Below, piece after piece: positions 41,181-53,500 of a stretch of DNA of 64,000 bases (its first letter is position 1; the number at the start of each line of letters is the position of its first letter). Where the stretch lies: assembly GCA_003255065.1 (NCBI GenBank), contig QAOA01001448.1, positions 1,580,010 to 1,644,009 on the forward strand, read 5' to 3'. This DNA comes from Cercis canadensis (lineage: Eukaryota; Streptophyta; Magnoliopsida; Fabales; Fabaceae). A program made the translations under genes and the position numbers. The notes below the pieces were generated by a model. The model saw only the letters and a program-made list of their open reading frames with translations. It was not told the DNA's origin and did no database searches.

Positions 41181-42925
41181 TTAATCATCCTTGTAATCTT
41201 TTGAAGGTCTTGCTTCTAAACCCCCACCTGCCCTCTTCTCCAATGAGTAAGGCATGTAACTTCCCAATATTCGATCCCACATAACAAAGAATGGCTGTGA
41301 GAAGTTGTACTTGCTGCCATAGAGCTGATGGTGCACATCGTGGTAAGCAGAATTGTTTTTGAAAAATATATGGAAAAGGTTCCCAGGGAGCCATAATCCA
41401 CAATGGTCATCCACGGTTTTAATTGTGGCGAAGGAGAAGAAGAAGATGGAGGTTCGAGGACTCATACCAGAGGCAAGAAACGATAAAGCCCCACCAATTG
41501 TGTCAAGAAGAAGCCCCTCCAAAGGGTGATTGTACAGAGCTCCATATGAATAAGGTACAACCAACCTGTGATGTTGAGAATGGATATGCTTGTATAAAAA
41601 CTTATTGTAATGCATGAATCTGTGCATAAAGTACTGCCAAGTGTCCATAACCAACATAGCTGTTACAAACTGTCTTGCCAAAACGAGAAGGGAAACCTTC
41701 TCATTGGAGGTATTTCCGCTATTACTTCCTGCCACCTATACAATAACAAGACCCAAGTACAATTCAATTAACCAGATCCCATCGTAATTTTATGATCATG
41801 CAACTTATAAAATAAAAAACCAAAAAAAAATTACATCAAGTCATCCATCAAATCTATAATGAAATTCGACACACAATTCATTTAGAAAATCCTCCATCAA
41901 TACTAAGTGCATACTCTTAGTTGACTAACTTAAGACAATGATGATTACAACTCACAACAACCTTGGGTGCAAGTCAACCTAAATCCCTTGACTGTTGCAG
42001 AACCCACTTTCATCTTCTTTTATTAAAGTGACAATGATATTAAAATCCATCTCTAGGAAGTTAAAACAATAATGCCTTATTCAGTGCATGTTAAGCTCAG
42101 TAAACACAAAGGTGATGCGGAAAGGAGACATTAATACCCTTAAACATTTATAATTTCAATAAGGGTGCTACAGAATTGTAAAGAGTCTAGATATAATCCA
42201 TTCAAACACCCTTAAACAAGCTTCCTCTGCATTCATATGAACCCCTCAATTGGCCCAGAAGGGACTAGCGTGTTCATACAGAACCATTTCATAGTTGCAC
42301 CATATGAAGTAGCATATCATAAACATATACATTAATTTAAAACTAATTCCACACCTCCAAGTGCTCAATTACTCAATTACTATACAAGAAAACAAATAAA
42401 TGCAACCAAAGCTGATCAGAACTTGCAACAATGAAACAAAACTTAAATACAAATAACAGGTTTAGTTTACATAATCACTATCTGGCCTTTGCAACAGAGC
42501 GCTAACCGTGGCATAAAAGTACTATAAATTGAAATATCATAAATTCTTAACCAATGGCATTTAAACCTTTTCAAAAGCAGTTTTGGCGATATAAATAGAC
42601 TCAATTATTATTTCTTCATGCCATGAAACCAACATAAAAGTAAAAGTCATCAATATAAAGCGATAAAAATCGAATTTTTCCACCCCCTAGAGGTTACCTG
42701 AAAGAGGATGGTTGCTACCACAGCCTGAATTAATTGTTGAAGGAGAACTCCTTTTACAACAGTACCCTTGGATACCAAATTCTTTTCGTCTTCATCTTGC
42801 TTCGAGTGTAATCGGTAATTCTCCAATGATCCCAGAAGAACATAAATCCCAGAGTAAATCCAATAAACCAAAATTGGGGCGATGATTCCTATTACATCAT
42901 CAGAAATCTCAAAACCCATCTCCAA
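41181..42925 (-). CDS. SBH2: Sphinganine C4-monooxygenase (sphingoid base hydroxylase)
   Basis: Two exons, 42925-42698 and 41735-41181, give 260 residues from the first ATG; an ATG two codons later (MGFE...) is equally plausible. The enzyme hydroxylates C4 of dihydrosphingosine to make phytosphingosine in the ER, with cytochrome b5 as electron donor. It belongs to the fatty acid hydroxylase superfamily. The N terminus has a membrane segment (IIAPILVYWIYSGIYVLLG) and the signature LENYRLHSK. The diiron histidine boxes are intact: HRFMH (H114, H118), HSQHH (H128, H131, H132), then DDHCGLW and HDVHH. The C terminus, rich in Lys and Asp (SKDYKDD), is ER-compatible. It is the surviving copy of a tandem pair; the other is the pseudogene at 35700-37026. 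The symbol marks SBH1/SBH2 type. Confidence 0.93.
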
Positions 42926-43573
42926 AAAAATTGTGTATAATCAGAAACCACCCACCAGAACCAAAATTCGCATAAGAACTGGGATTTCAGAAACAAGACG
43001 AAGGAGACCAAAATCGGAAACCCTAACCCTTTATAGGAAAGAAAAACAAATTGATCCTCCCTGCTGTTATTCCTTTAGCTCAAGTTAAGAGAATTATATA
43101 GTAGAGTTAGGGTTCCAGATAAATGAAGATTCCAAAAGTCGTTGGAATCAAAAGAGAGAACAGATGAGTAATTTAAAGAGACAGGAAACACGGAAAACGA
43201 CATCCTAAGAAAAATATCAGGTGATTGAGAGTGTGATGGTGTAATTATTTATCATGGACTCGCTCTACGTGACATGGATCGGAGAACTTAAAATGGAGTT
43301 GGAAGAGAGTAACGGCTGTGATTGGCTGGAAAGAGTTCAAGAAAAAAGAATAGAGTATTAAGGATTGTAGCAGAAAGGCATATTGATTAATAAGGTCGTT
43401 GTTTTTGGCACATTGGATTTGATAACCAATACGAGTACGATACCGAGTTTGACCGAGTCTGGAGTGTTTTGAAGTTGTGTGGAAAGTGGAAAGCTTGGCG
43501 AATGTCAGCACATGGGCGCCGTGTTTGACCCAAAGTCTAGTTTACTGCCCAACACATACGCCATTGCCGCAAC
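42926..43573. promoter_or_regulatory. Upstream region of the sphinganine hydroxylase gene
   Basis: This is the 5' flank of the hydroxylase gene and probably holds its 5' UTR and core promoter. No specific site can be defended. A hAT-like insertion begins at 43574. Confidence 0.4.
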
Positions 43574-44162
43574 TAGAGCTGGATAACGGGCTCGCCCGGC
43601 CCGTTTTGGCTTGATCAGGCTATGAGTCAATTCGGGTTAAACCAAATTGACTTTGTTCTATTCGGGTCGATAAATTGTTAGCCCAGCTTTATACGGGTTC
43701 AACCCGTTATTTTTATAAAAAAAAATAATAATAATAACTATTTTTATTTGTAATTAAAATAAAATTGAATAAAAGTTTAATTTGTTTTAATAATTTTAAT
43801 TAAATTACTAATGAATCTAATTAAACAAAACAAAATATGTATAAAGTAATAAATAAAATTAAACAAAGAATCAAATACGTATAAAAAAAATACATGTATG
43901 TGTAAATTTAAAATAAAGATATAAAAGTAACTAAAAAAATTATAATAGTACATATTTTAAAGTTTAAAGTTAAAAAATACATATTAATATAATTTGGTAA
44001 TCTTTTCTTAAAAAAAAAAAAGGGTGACTTGGCCCGAACCCCGAACAAGCCACTGGCCAACTGGAGTCAGGCCAAATTGACTTGATTCTATTCGAGCTAA
44101 GATATTTAGAACCTAACCCTACTTTTTTTTTTTTTCGGGCCTAGTTCATTTTACCAGCTCTA
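43574..44162. mobile_element. Non-autonomous hAT-like element, 589 bp
   Basis: The ends are perfect 9-bp inverted repeats, TAGAGCTGG at the left and its complement CCAGCTCTA at the right, extending imperfectly inward. The flanking 8-mers are GCCGCAAC and ACCACAAC: six of eight match and both differences are G/A transitions, fitting an aged 8-bp target-site duplication. TAGAGCTGG-like ends and GC-rich subterminal GGGCTCGCCCGGCCC are typical of plant hAT elements. The interior is AT-rich and has no transposase. Confidence 0.72.
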
Positions 44163-45044
44163 ACCACAACCATCGCAGAAGTAAGGAAAAATGTTATTAC
44201 CAATGCTATTAAACTCCTCTCCATCATAGTTGAGTGGTATTCTTCAAAGTTGGTCTTAATTTAAACAAAATTGTAACTAAAAAATATTAAAAAGAATTGT
44301 TACTCGCACAATACAAAATATGTCTCCCCATTTTTACTATTGTCAAGTTTAATTCAACATGCTATTTAGAAAAAAAGTGTAAAAGTAATTAAAAGGGTAA
44401 TAAATAAATTAAATTAAGACATGAAATAATTAAAAAAANAAAAAAAAAAAAAAAAGTAAAGATAGGTGTAATATTACTTACATAAGAGTAGTGTCATTTG
44501 CACACACATACAAATTCATACTCTCTTTTTCTATGATTACACAAATAAGCAAACATAACTTGTATTTTTTGTTTTGTAACTCAATAATTTTAGTCTAACT
44601 TCATCCTTTATATGAAACTAAACTTACTAAACTTAGGGTGAATCATTCCTACTCATGAGTTCACTCTCAAAGCACCCACAACTAAAACTTTGTGTAAAAA
44701 AATACTTTAAAAATCTCATTTCTTATCAAAGAGAAATCTCAAATACAAAATTTTCTCTTTGCAAATATGGCCTTTTAACTATATTCACTTTCATTTCAAG
44801 TATGATCATACTAAACATACCCTTTTTTCCTTATTTGTACAGCTAAAATTTTGGATACATCTACATTAAGTTTGCTGACACCGTTTTTCATTTATCTACA
44901 TACTAACATGGACACAAACTTATATTACAAATATAGGATACTACACGATGAGAATAAACTTTTAAATAGATTCACTTTGTTTTATGCATAGAAAGTTTTA
45001 AGATTACCTTTTCATTTTTATTTCGAATTAGGCACCACTATTAT
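44163..45044. other. AT-rich spacer, copy-2-specific
   Basis: Nothing recognisable is present apart from a poly-A run with a single N (44439). It has no counterpart in copy 1. Confidence 0.5.
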
Positions 45045-45489
45045 ACAAAAGCAAATGGTCATGATTCGTAAAAGCATTGGCCTGAAGGCTCACTGGACCT
45101 ACCATGAGTAAATTGTGAGATCAAACATTAAAGTGAAGATAGAGTCATAATGTCATGTGTTCGGCTGAATATAATCAATATATAATAAAAATGTATATAT
45201 ACATAAATATTATCCTCAAACATGTAATATATACCAGATATCTGTTGTACCTAAATACCAATGAAAAAGTAATGCAAGTCTGTACAGAATTCGATGCTTT
45301 GATAATTCCAAACAATGACCACTAGAACATCAAATTGATAAGTCCAGAAAGTAAAACAAAAACTAGAGCAGTTGTCTTCAGTTACAATATCGGGTAATTC
45401 CCTCTATTTGTCCCTTTTCATACTGTGATGAACTTCCTCCGAAATCAACATGCAGGAAACCCAATCTAACAAAATGAGGTGAGGGCATC

Positions 45490-48063
45490 TCACATTGCCT
45501 CCAACTTCTGGATCTCAGGAGCTTCCTTCAGAAAGTTGAGGCAAGTCTGCTTGGCTCGCTTGCAAGGAACTAGTGAAAGCAACAAAAGTTAGTTATTTGT
45601 TTTTGGTTGCTAATATCACGATTAGAAGAAAATAGAAATACTGCCGCAATACCTTCTGCCTGGTTTTTGTTATTGGATGCAAGCACAGAAGATTTCCACT
45701 CCTCATAATCATGTTTTTCTGACTGTTTTCTTTTCTTATAACTTGAAAGCTGGAAATACAACAAATATTCGTTGAATTCAGCAGTAAAAAAAAAATTAAC
45801 ACGATAATGAATTCAATATTATACAATTGGAAAGTTACTTTCTACATCTTTTATATAAAAAAAAATCGTGCAAATACATAGCAGCATGACATATTAAAGA
45901 GATTTAACAGAGCAATAGAGGTGGGAAAAAGGCAGAGAATGGTGGTATTGTATTTGTATTAAACTGTGACTTGCTATCCTCCCTTGTTAAACAGAGATCA
46001 AGATGATCTTTGCAGCACAACAAAAGAATTTAACCAGACTTTCTTGTGTAAACATCAAAATTCAACACTCACAATCATGCCATATTGCCCACAAGTTCAA
46101 TTAATAGTCAAACCTCATAAATTCAAAGCTTAATCAGTTGAAAGTGATCCTTTGCTAAATGGTGAACGCTAAACCAAAATCAGGCTGCTGAACATATACA
46201 AGTTGGCACTACTTTAGCTCCATGTCAATTATACTTGAATACTCCAGTTGATCTTCTGTACTTTTCGTCTTGTTATTCTAGTGCCAGACTGACAATAACT
46301 AGTAACTAGTCTATGTTGGATTGAAGCTACAAAAGGGGAAGATTTAGTTATCTTAGGAAATGAAAGTTTAATGGAAAATTCAAATTGCTTGTGAGAAATG
46401 TAGTCAGACTATCAAAGGAGAAACATAAGAACTAATGAATGGGTTTAACTTTAGACAGTTTCTATTACTATGTCATGATAAAAGGACTCAACACATGGTC
46501 ACAACACAATGGAAAGAGCTGCCATTAATGTCTCATTCAACTGGGAATAAACAACATATTTACTTAATCAGTGAGGGAAGTCATTACTACCTCTGGTCCA
46601 TCATCAGACAAATAACCACCATCCTCAGGTTTCCTTTTCTCTGGCAACACATCTAGCAGATCTGCACAAAGAATTTTTATTTTTTCATGAGGAGAAAAGG
46701 CGCAGAAAAGAAACTGAATGAACTGCTTCAAGCAATACATGCTGCTAAATTGGCGTAGCAAGATCAAAGACAAAGCTGGGGCATACTTCGGTTTCCCATT
46801 ACTTCTCTGGGATCCTTCTTTTCCTTAGCAATCCCAAGAATATCATGGCACAAGTCCTTCATAGAAGTAGAAACCTACAGTAGCAATGCATAATTAGTTT
46901 AAAGGCATTAATATCATACAGAAAACAAATATACATAAGTAAAAATAGCCAAAAGATATGCCACTTACACTAGAAAATTCAGATTCAGATGTACCACAGA
47001 GTTCAATTAACTTAATCTTATCTACTTTGAGCTGCAGAACGAGCAGGAAAACATGTAATAACTGATTAAACCACTGAGGCATACTTCACATCCCATCTTA
47101 TAAGGTTAGATATAGATCACATCAAACGTACCTTGTGCTTTTTAGCACATAAATAAAAAGCAACAGCAGTAAATACAGGACGAGTAAAATCAGCACTTGC
47201 ACGCCGAGAAGCTGGCAATGACGACAGAAACCGATCCTTATAACTGAGAATAAAGAATATACAATGAGTCATCTCATCAACATATGTCTACACAAAAATG
47301 AAAGTGAAATGCCAGAAAGCCTCTAACTATAACCGCTAACGATGGCATTTACACCCTCTAAATCATTTTGTCAAACACCTAGCAGATACGCCATAATAAT
47401 AATATTTTGAAGCACGAAGGAAACTAGAACTTACAGATTAAAACCTTTCCGAACCATTGAGATGATTCTAACACACCCAAACTGAATTGCTAACTCTCTG
47501 ACATCCAGCTTCGTCCTACAACAGCCAATCCTTCTATTCAATAAAAGACCCATTCACAGAATGAACGCATTTTACAAATGAAATTGAAAAGAAATGAAAC
47601 ATAAAACAACAATCACAAAACCCACTTGACGCCGAGACCATTGTGCAACGAATTGTACGATCTAATATAAGCCTTTTCGGACATCCCACTCAGCCTTATG
47701 GCATTTGACCGGTCAAACAAAACCCCCAACCTGCAAACCATAACCCAAACATTATAAGCAGAAAAATAAAAAATAAAATCCAAAAAAGAAGAAGAATGAG
47801 TATCAAAGTAGATACTTGGTAGCGGCAATTTCCAAGCAGATTACAGCTTTGCAAACCTCACCCTGCAAATAAAATTGGCATTTGGGTTAGCATTTGGGAT
47901 GCATAATCGAAAAGTGCCCAAAGAAATGGAAAACGGAACTTACTACTCCGATTATGGAGGAATCGAACTGAACGTCACAGAGTCGCCTGAGCTCCGCCGC
48001 TTTTCGGATCACGAGCTTGGACTCTGACAAACCAAGCTTCTTCGCAATCTCTGAGAGATCCAT
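45490..48063 (-). CDS. ORC6: Origin recognition complex subunit 6
   Basis: Ten exons give 287 residues, near the Arabidopsis length: 48063-47944, 47862-47816, 47730-47626, 47515-47435, 47243-47132, 47031-46969, 46874-46787, 46661-46591, 45749-45653 and 45569-45490. The N-terminal part is the TFIIB-like cyclin-box fold of ORC6: MDLSEIAKKLGL, VCKAVICLEIAATKLGVLFD, IRLSGMSEKAYIRSYNSL, KTKLDVRELAIQFGCVRII, then ASADFTRPVFTAVAFYLCAK. The C-terminal part is charged and less ordered (LPEKRKPEDGG, SSYKKRKQSEK), ending CLNFLKEAPEIQKLEAM. ORC6 is the smallest ORC subunit and helps load MCM helicase at replication origins. Exons 5-8 and the downstream flank are partly duplicated at 38007-39657. An E2F-like site lies about 230 bp upstream, fitting S-phase control. 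Confidence 0.93.
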
Positions 48064-50596
48064 TTTCTGCGAGTGGGGTCTCGAAGGCTACGAGATGCTT
48101 TCTCGTTCAGGATTCCTCTGAGAGAATGGAGAGGGAGATTTGCATTTTGAACAAGTGAGGGACGCCGTGAAGTGTGAAATGAAGGAGGAGGTAAGCGATA
48201 GAATGGGCGGGAAGAAGAGCTTGTTTTCCATTTTTTATTTTTTCTTTTTTCGTTTTGAAGATTCTCGCGCTCACAGTTTACCGGGAAAATTTTCGCGCCC
48301 ACTTGAAAAATGAAAATGTTTACTACGTGGGCGTGGGATTGGGATTGAGATTGAGATTGAGATTGGGTGAAACGATCGTCAATTACGATTTTCACGGTGA
48401 ATCCTTCTTTATAAGATTTCTATTTTTCGATTAAGCATAACTACTCCAGATTTTTGGTAATTTAACTCCTTCTTCCTCCTCTTTTTTCATTAAATTTAAA
48501 AAAATTCATTTATTTTGTTATTTTCTAATGACTTTGATATTAATATTTAGGATGAGTGGAGCCACATTACGTTAAGGGTGGACAGCCACAGCCGTCACTT
48601 TTAAGTTTTTTTTTTTTTTTTTTTTTTTGCTATAATTTTTTATTTGAATACAAAACCTAAAAATTCTAAAAATAACATTAATATCACTCAATTACAAACC
48701 CTTTGATATTTCCAAGTTTTCTATGATTCTACTTGCACACTGGAGTCACGTCATACTTTTATTGCTTGCACCTACTCAACCTAATTTGTTTTCTTCTTGC
48801 ACACTAAGGATCCATTTTTTTTTTTTTACTAATTCCTTTTTTAAGAAAAACTTTTTCAACCTAAAAGGTCTATTTGCGAGTTTCTTTGAAGGGGAAAGGA
48901 GAGGAGAGGAGAGGAAAAAGAGAAAAAGGAAATGAAGAAAAAAAGAAGAGTTTTTCTTTCCTTTGTTTAAATGATTAAAATGAGTAAAAATAAATACATA
49001 AATAAAAATTTATAATTTTATAAATTTATCCTTTATTTATAAAATAAATATATTTAATATAATATTTAATAATGTTATCTAAATAGTGTTTGAAAAATAA
49101 TTTAAAGAAATAAATAAAGGTATAATAGTAAACTACTTTTATTTCCTCTCTAAATCCCTCAAATTAGAAAAACACAAAAATAAAGGTAAAAAAAGAATAT
49201 GAGAGTTTGAGGTTATCCCTTGGTTTCCTTCCCTTTTTTAATCTTAAACTCTCAAACAAAGAGATTGACATATTTACTCATTTTATTTTCTCTCATTTCC
49301 TCCTAATTTTAACTCCCAAACAAACCAAAAGAGAAAAGGTTAAAAATAAAGTATGTTATTTGCATACTTTTTAACCTTCAACTATCTCAAATAGGTAGAG
49401 TTTGCACAATTGTAGCTTAATTTTTTTTTGGGGCAATTGTAGCTTAATTAAACCCACTTAGATGTTACCAAAGAAGTTGTGAGTCTTGTAATTGAGTGAT
49501 ACTAAAATCATTCTCAAAATTTATGATACCTATGTCAAACCCTAAATCATAACCAAAATACCAAAAAAAAAAAAATCACTTAAATATTTATCTATTTACT
49601 CATGTTTTTAAAATGTGGTAGTGTGAAACTAATTGATGGAAAAGTAGCATTATATAAAATAAATTTCATATTTTGGAATTAGTATTTGGCCCTTCCTTAG
49701 GAAAACCACTACCTTAAACTTGATATGAATATATGATATTACTTCTATTTGATGGATTATAAATAAATCTCTCTACAAAAAAGCAATTTCATAAATACAC
49801 TGTTCAGCTCGTTTTTTTCTTTCTTCTCTTCTACACAAATAATAATAATAATAAATAAATAATCTAATGGAACTATTTTTCATGAATTTGTAAAAAAAAA
49901 ATTAAAGTAACATCATATTAACATTTTATATATGATATAATGTAAGTTACTTTTTTTAAACAAAAAAAATTGCACTCTCTGACCCTAATGTCCTGCTCCG
50001 CCATTGATATGTAGGCCATAGTTGAGCGCTTACTTTGCGAAAATAAACAAAAATTAGCAGTGGATTAATCTGGTTTCTAAAGAATATGTCCATCATAGAT
50101 TGCATAATGATACATTTGGAGATGCAAATACCAACAGTACATTGATAATAAAACTATAAGTAAAAATTCGAGTTAAAGTTATATCCTATCATGTGTGCTG
50201 ATGTAAAAAATGTGCATAATTACAGATGTTTTAATAACACTACTCATAGACTATTAGTACCAAAAAAAGACTATTGACCATATATTTCAAGAGGCTGTTC
50301 AACACGGTCAAGATTACCAGCAGCTGATTATTCCTTTTTCTTTTTCTTTTTTGAACAATCATCCACGTTCGGAACTAGTAACCATATGATCAAGAAGAAA
50401 GATGAGGTTGAATAAATTACGAGTGCAAATCAAACTTGAGCAGAAACACAAAAGTGCATCTTCTTACTTTCTCTCATTGTATGACAATTTCCCCCAGAAC
50501 CAGATGCCTAAGCCAAATAATCTAACATCAAAATGAACATTTGACACTGAATGACCACAACAACTACTGATTTGAACGAATAAATATGAAGCATCA
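48064..50596. other. ORC6 promoter and spacer to HGH1
   Basis: The ORC6 promoter occupies the first few hundred bases. It includes the E2F-type site and a short hexanucleotide repeat (GGGATT/GAGATT units, about 48337-48366). The remainder is AT-rich with A/T homopolymers and a purine-rich tract at about 48890-48950. No gene is supported. The right edge is the HGH1 3' region. Confidence 0.5.
48282..48300. promoter_or_regulatory. E2F-type site upstream of ORC6
   Basis: TTTCGCGCC at 48291-48299 fits the E2F consensus WTTSSCGSS. It abuts an opposed near-match (complement TTTCCCGGT) across the shared stretch CGGGAAAATTTTCGCGCCC. The distance to the ORC6 ATG is about 230 bp. Plant ORC genes are known E2F targets, so this is a plausible cell-cycle element. 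Confidence 0.6.
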
Positions 50597-53500
50597 TTAC
50601 TTTGTTGTCTCACTGGATGGTTCCTCCATGCCACCGCTGTTAATCAACTGATAAACAAAATGGAACAGTCAATAATATTGCAGAGAGTAGTATGCACAGA
50701 TCTAAGTTTAGAATAGGAAGAAAGGAATGAGGTCCCAAAAGACACTACTGCGAAACACCAATGGATGAAGGGAGGAAGTTGAAGTTTACCAAGGATCCAA
50801 GTTGCTCATATGCTTCCATCACTTTTGGATCTTCCTCATCTTCATAACCAATTTGTACTATCCTCGGTCCATTTACAGACCAAAAGGCTCTTCGACCTGC
50901 CTCCTGCACCATAATAAAGCATCTAAATTATACTTGGCAACTAGAAGTAATAGATCTCACCATTGAGATATAAGTAGACTAGCCTAGATTGATAAGACAA
51001 CCAGAGCCACGGTGCTCTTTGAATGAAACTATATTAGCAATTATCAAGTTATATAAAGGCTCATCAAAACCAGAAAGAAACTATATTAGCAATTATCTAA
51101 GAGTATCATGACAGTACACAATTCAAACACACCAAATTTACAGCTCACTATTTCACTTAAAAAGAAGAGTGGATGAATTGCTAAACTTGCTTTCCTTGTG
51201 CAAATGAACTAAAAGAATGAAATCGAGTTGGAACACTGAAAGTACTACCAATTGTACCAAAATCCTCATAGATATTAAATCATCACATAAACTCTGTACT
51301 TCTACTCTCTTGCTAAAGAAAAGTAAATACCTACCTCACCCACCCTCCCCAAGATAAAGGGAGATAGGTCTTAACATAAGTTAGTGTACAGAGTTGGTTC
51401 ATTAACAGTATAAGTTCATGACAAATGGTCCATGTGTTCAGAGTAAAACGCCTACATAAAGTACAATTTTTTGCTGCTTACTTTCCAAGTTGCCAAGTGG
51501 TAATGAGTTTCACTCTGTTCAATGTTAATGATGTACTTGCCTAAATTTTGGTGTCCCTACCCCAAAAGAAAAGATAAAACAAAGACCATTCTGCAAAAAA
51601 GTAAGAGCAACTTTTAAACTTTACCTGCAAGACGATCAAATATATGGCTTCCAATGCTTGAATACGAATTTCTCGATCATCAACTGGCTCACGATCAATT
51701 GAGAGGGCAGTCCCAAGTTCAAGTGGCATTTTTGACGTGTCTTGCTCATTATAAATCTGTATATAGATAACTTGATCAATAGATGAGATCTATAACATAT
51801 ATAATGAAACACAGTTGACAAAGTGAAGTTCGTGATTTGAAAAAAGAAGATAACTGATAATCTTCTAGAAGTAAAATATTTAGAAAATTAATCTAATCGT
51901 GCAAAATTTTAGAATAACAAAAACTGCATAAATGAAGATTTACAACAAAACACTTGAAACTGATAGCAAGACAAGTTGGCTACTAATTTAGAAAGGACAT
52001 TATCTAAACCCATGTTCAATCAGTTGAACAATGTTCTGCGTGTGGTACACAGAATCTTATTACTCAATAAGCAGAATACCAGAGAAGGTAGGGTATATAA
52101 CCTTGTTGCCAGCTACTGGAAGAAGTAAAGCTGGCCAGAGAAACTCTGATATCAAAAGCAAATTCTGTAGCTGGTTCTCAGCTTCAAAACAACAGTTCCG
52201 AATAGTTCCAGAAACCTGCAAGTAATAAAACATTGCACCATTTCTTATCTGACATAAGCAGCAGATTACACAAGTTTGACTAGAACAGCTCACGTTGGCT
52301 CTAACATTGCAACAGAAGTAACCAGAAAGAGGAAACATGGCTGCTGTTATGCAGAAACTACAATTTTCATTGAAGAATCTATTAAATGGTGATTTGATAG
52401 GAAGCAAATGGGAACATAATCTGACTTTGCAACTTCCATCCTAATCACCACTTCTTCTTCCAACAGTAAGGGTAATAATTAATTAGAAGGAAAATAGCAA
52501 GTTATAAACACAGAGACTGTAATCTACAACATACTTTTCCAAACAATGCCTAGGACTGGGAAAGAGAAAACATTAGAAGTAAGTTTTTACATACCCCTTT
52601 CTTTCGCACGGAACTATTTGAGTCAAACTGTCTGATTATCTGTTTCAAAAGACCTCTTTTCGGGTCAAGAAGAAGCTTCCTTCCTGCCTGCTGCCTTGAG
52701 ATGTTAACAAGTATTGAACCAACATGTTCAAAAGGATCATCTGACAAATGTTGGGAAAGAAAATACCACTGAGTGAACATGGTATACAATTACAAATAAT
52801 CATGATACCAACTATAAGAGGCAGGGAATTTCCAAAACACTAAACCAAGTCTTTGATATTCTCGAGTAGCCAAAACTTATGTTTCTTTCACTCTTTTTCC
52901 TTTTCCCCGCCTTCAGTTTAGAGCCTGAATTTTGAGCATTTTTTAATTATTTTTCTATTGATAGAAAAATAATTATTATTAATAGGGAAATAAAAAAGCA
53001 CAAGAGAGAGAACAAGATATCCTCCAAAAGGAAAAGGGAAAAAAAGGTAAAAAACAGGAAACCACAAGCCACCCAATGCTTAAGGCAAAACCTCAACTAT
53101 TATACCACCATGTAAATCATTTGGATGGAAAATTGAAATACCATTAATTTGATAAAAAATTATTCCACATACGTTTTATATAGGGACAAATTCACAATGA
53201 GCTAAGCAAGACGCACCATGACTTTCACGGGTGGATCTACAAAATGATCTGACAAGCTTCATAACATACAATCCATGCACCTTTTCATCTTCAGTCTGCC
53301 ATGCAGGGAAGAATAACTAATTAACTTTTCCATATAATGTGCAACAAGAAAATGAAGCATGCTAGTCTTCCCAACATGATAGAATATGTACAATAATGCT
53401 TAAAATGTGCAAAGTTGTATATGCTATCAGAATGCTTTTACTTCTTTGGCATTTTTTCTTAATGAACCTAATGACCATGGTAAAAACCTTGAAAAAAACA

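Noticed and set aside
48337..48366. GGGATT/GAGATT repeats as a possible telomere-like or G-quadruplex element
   Set aside because: Too short and too degenerate, and not the plant telomere repeat.
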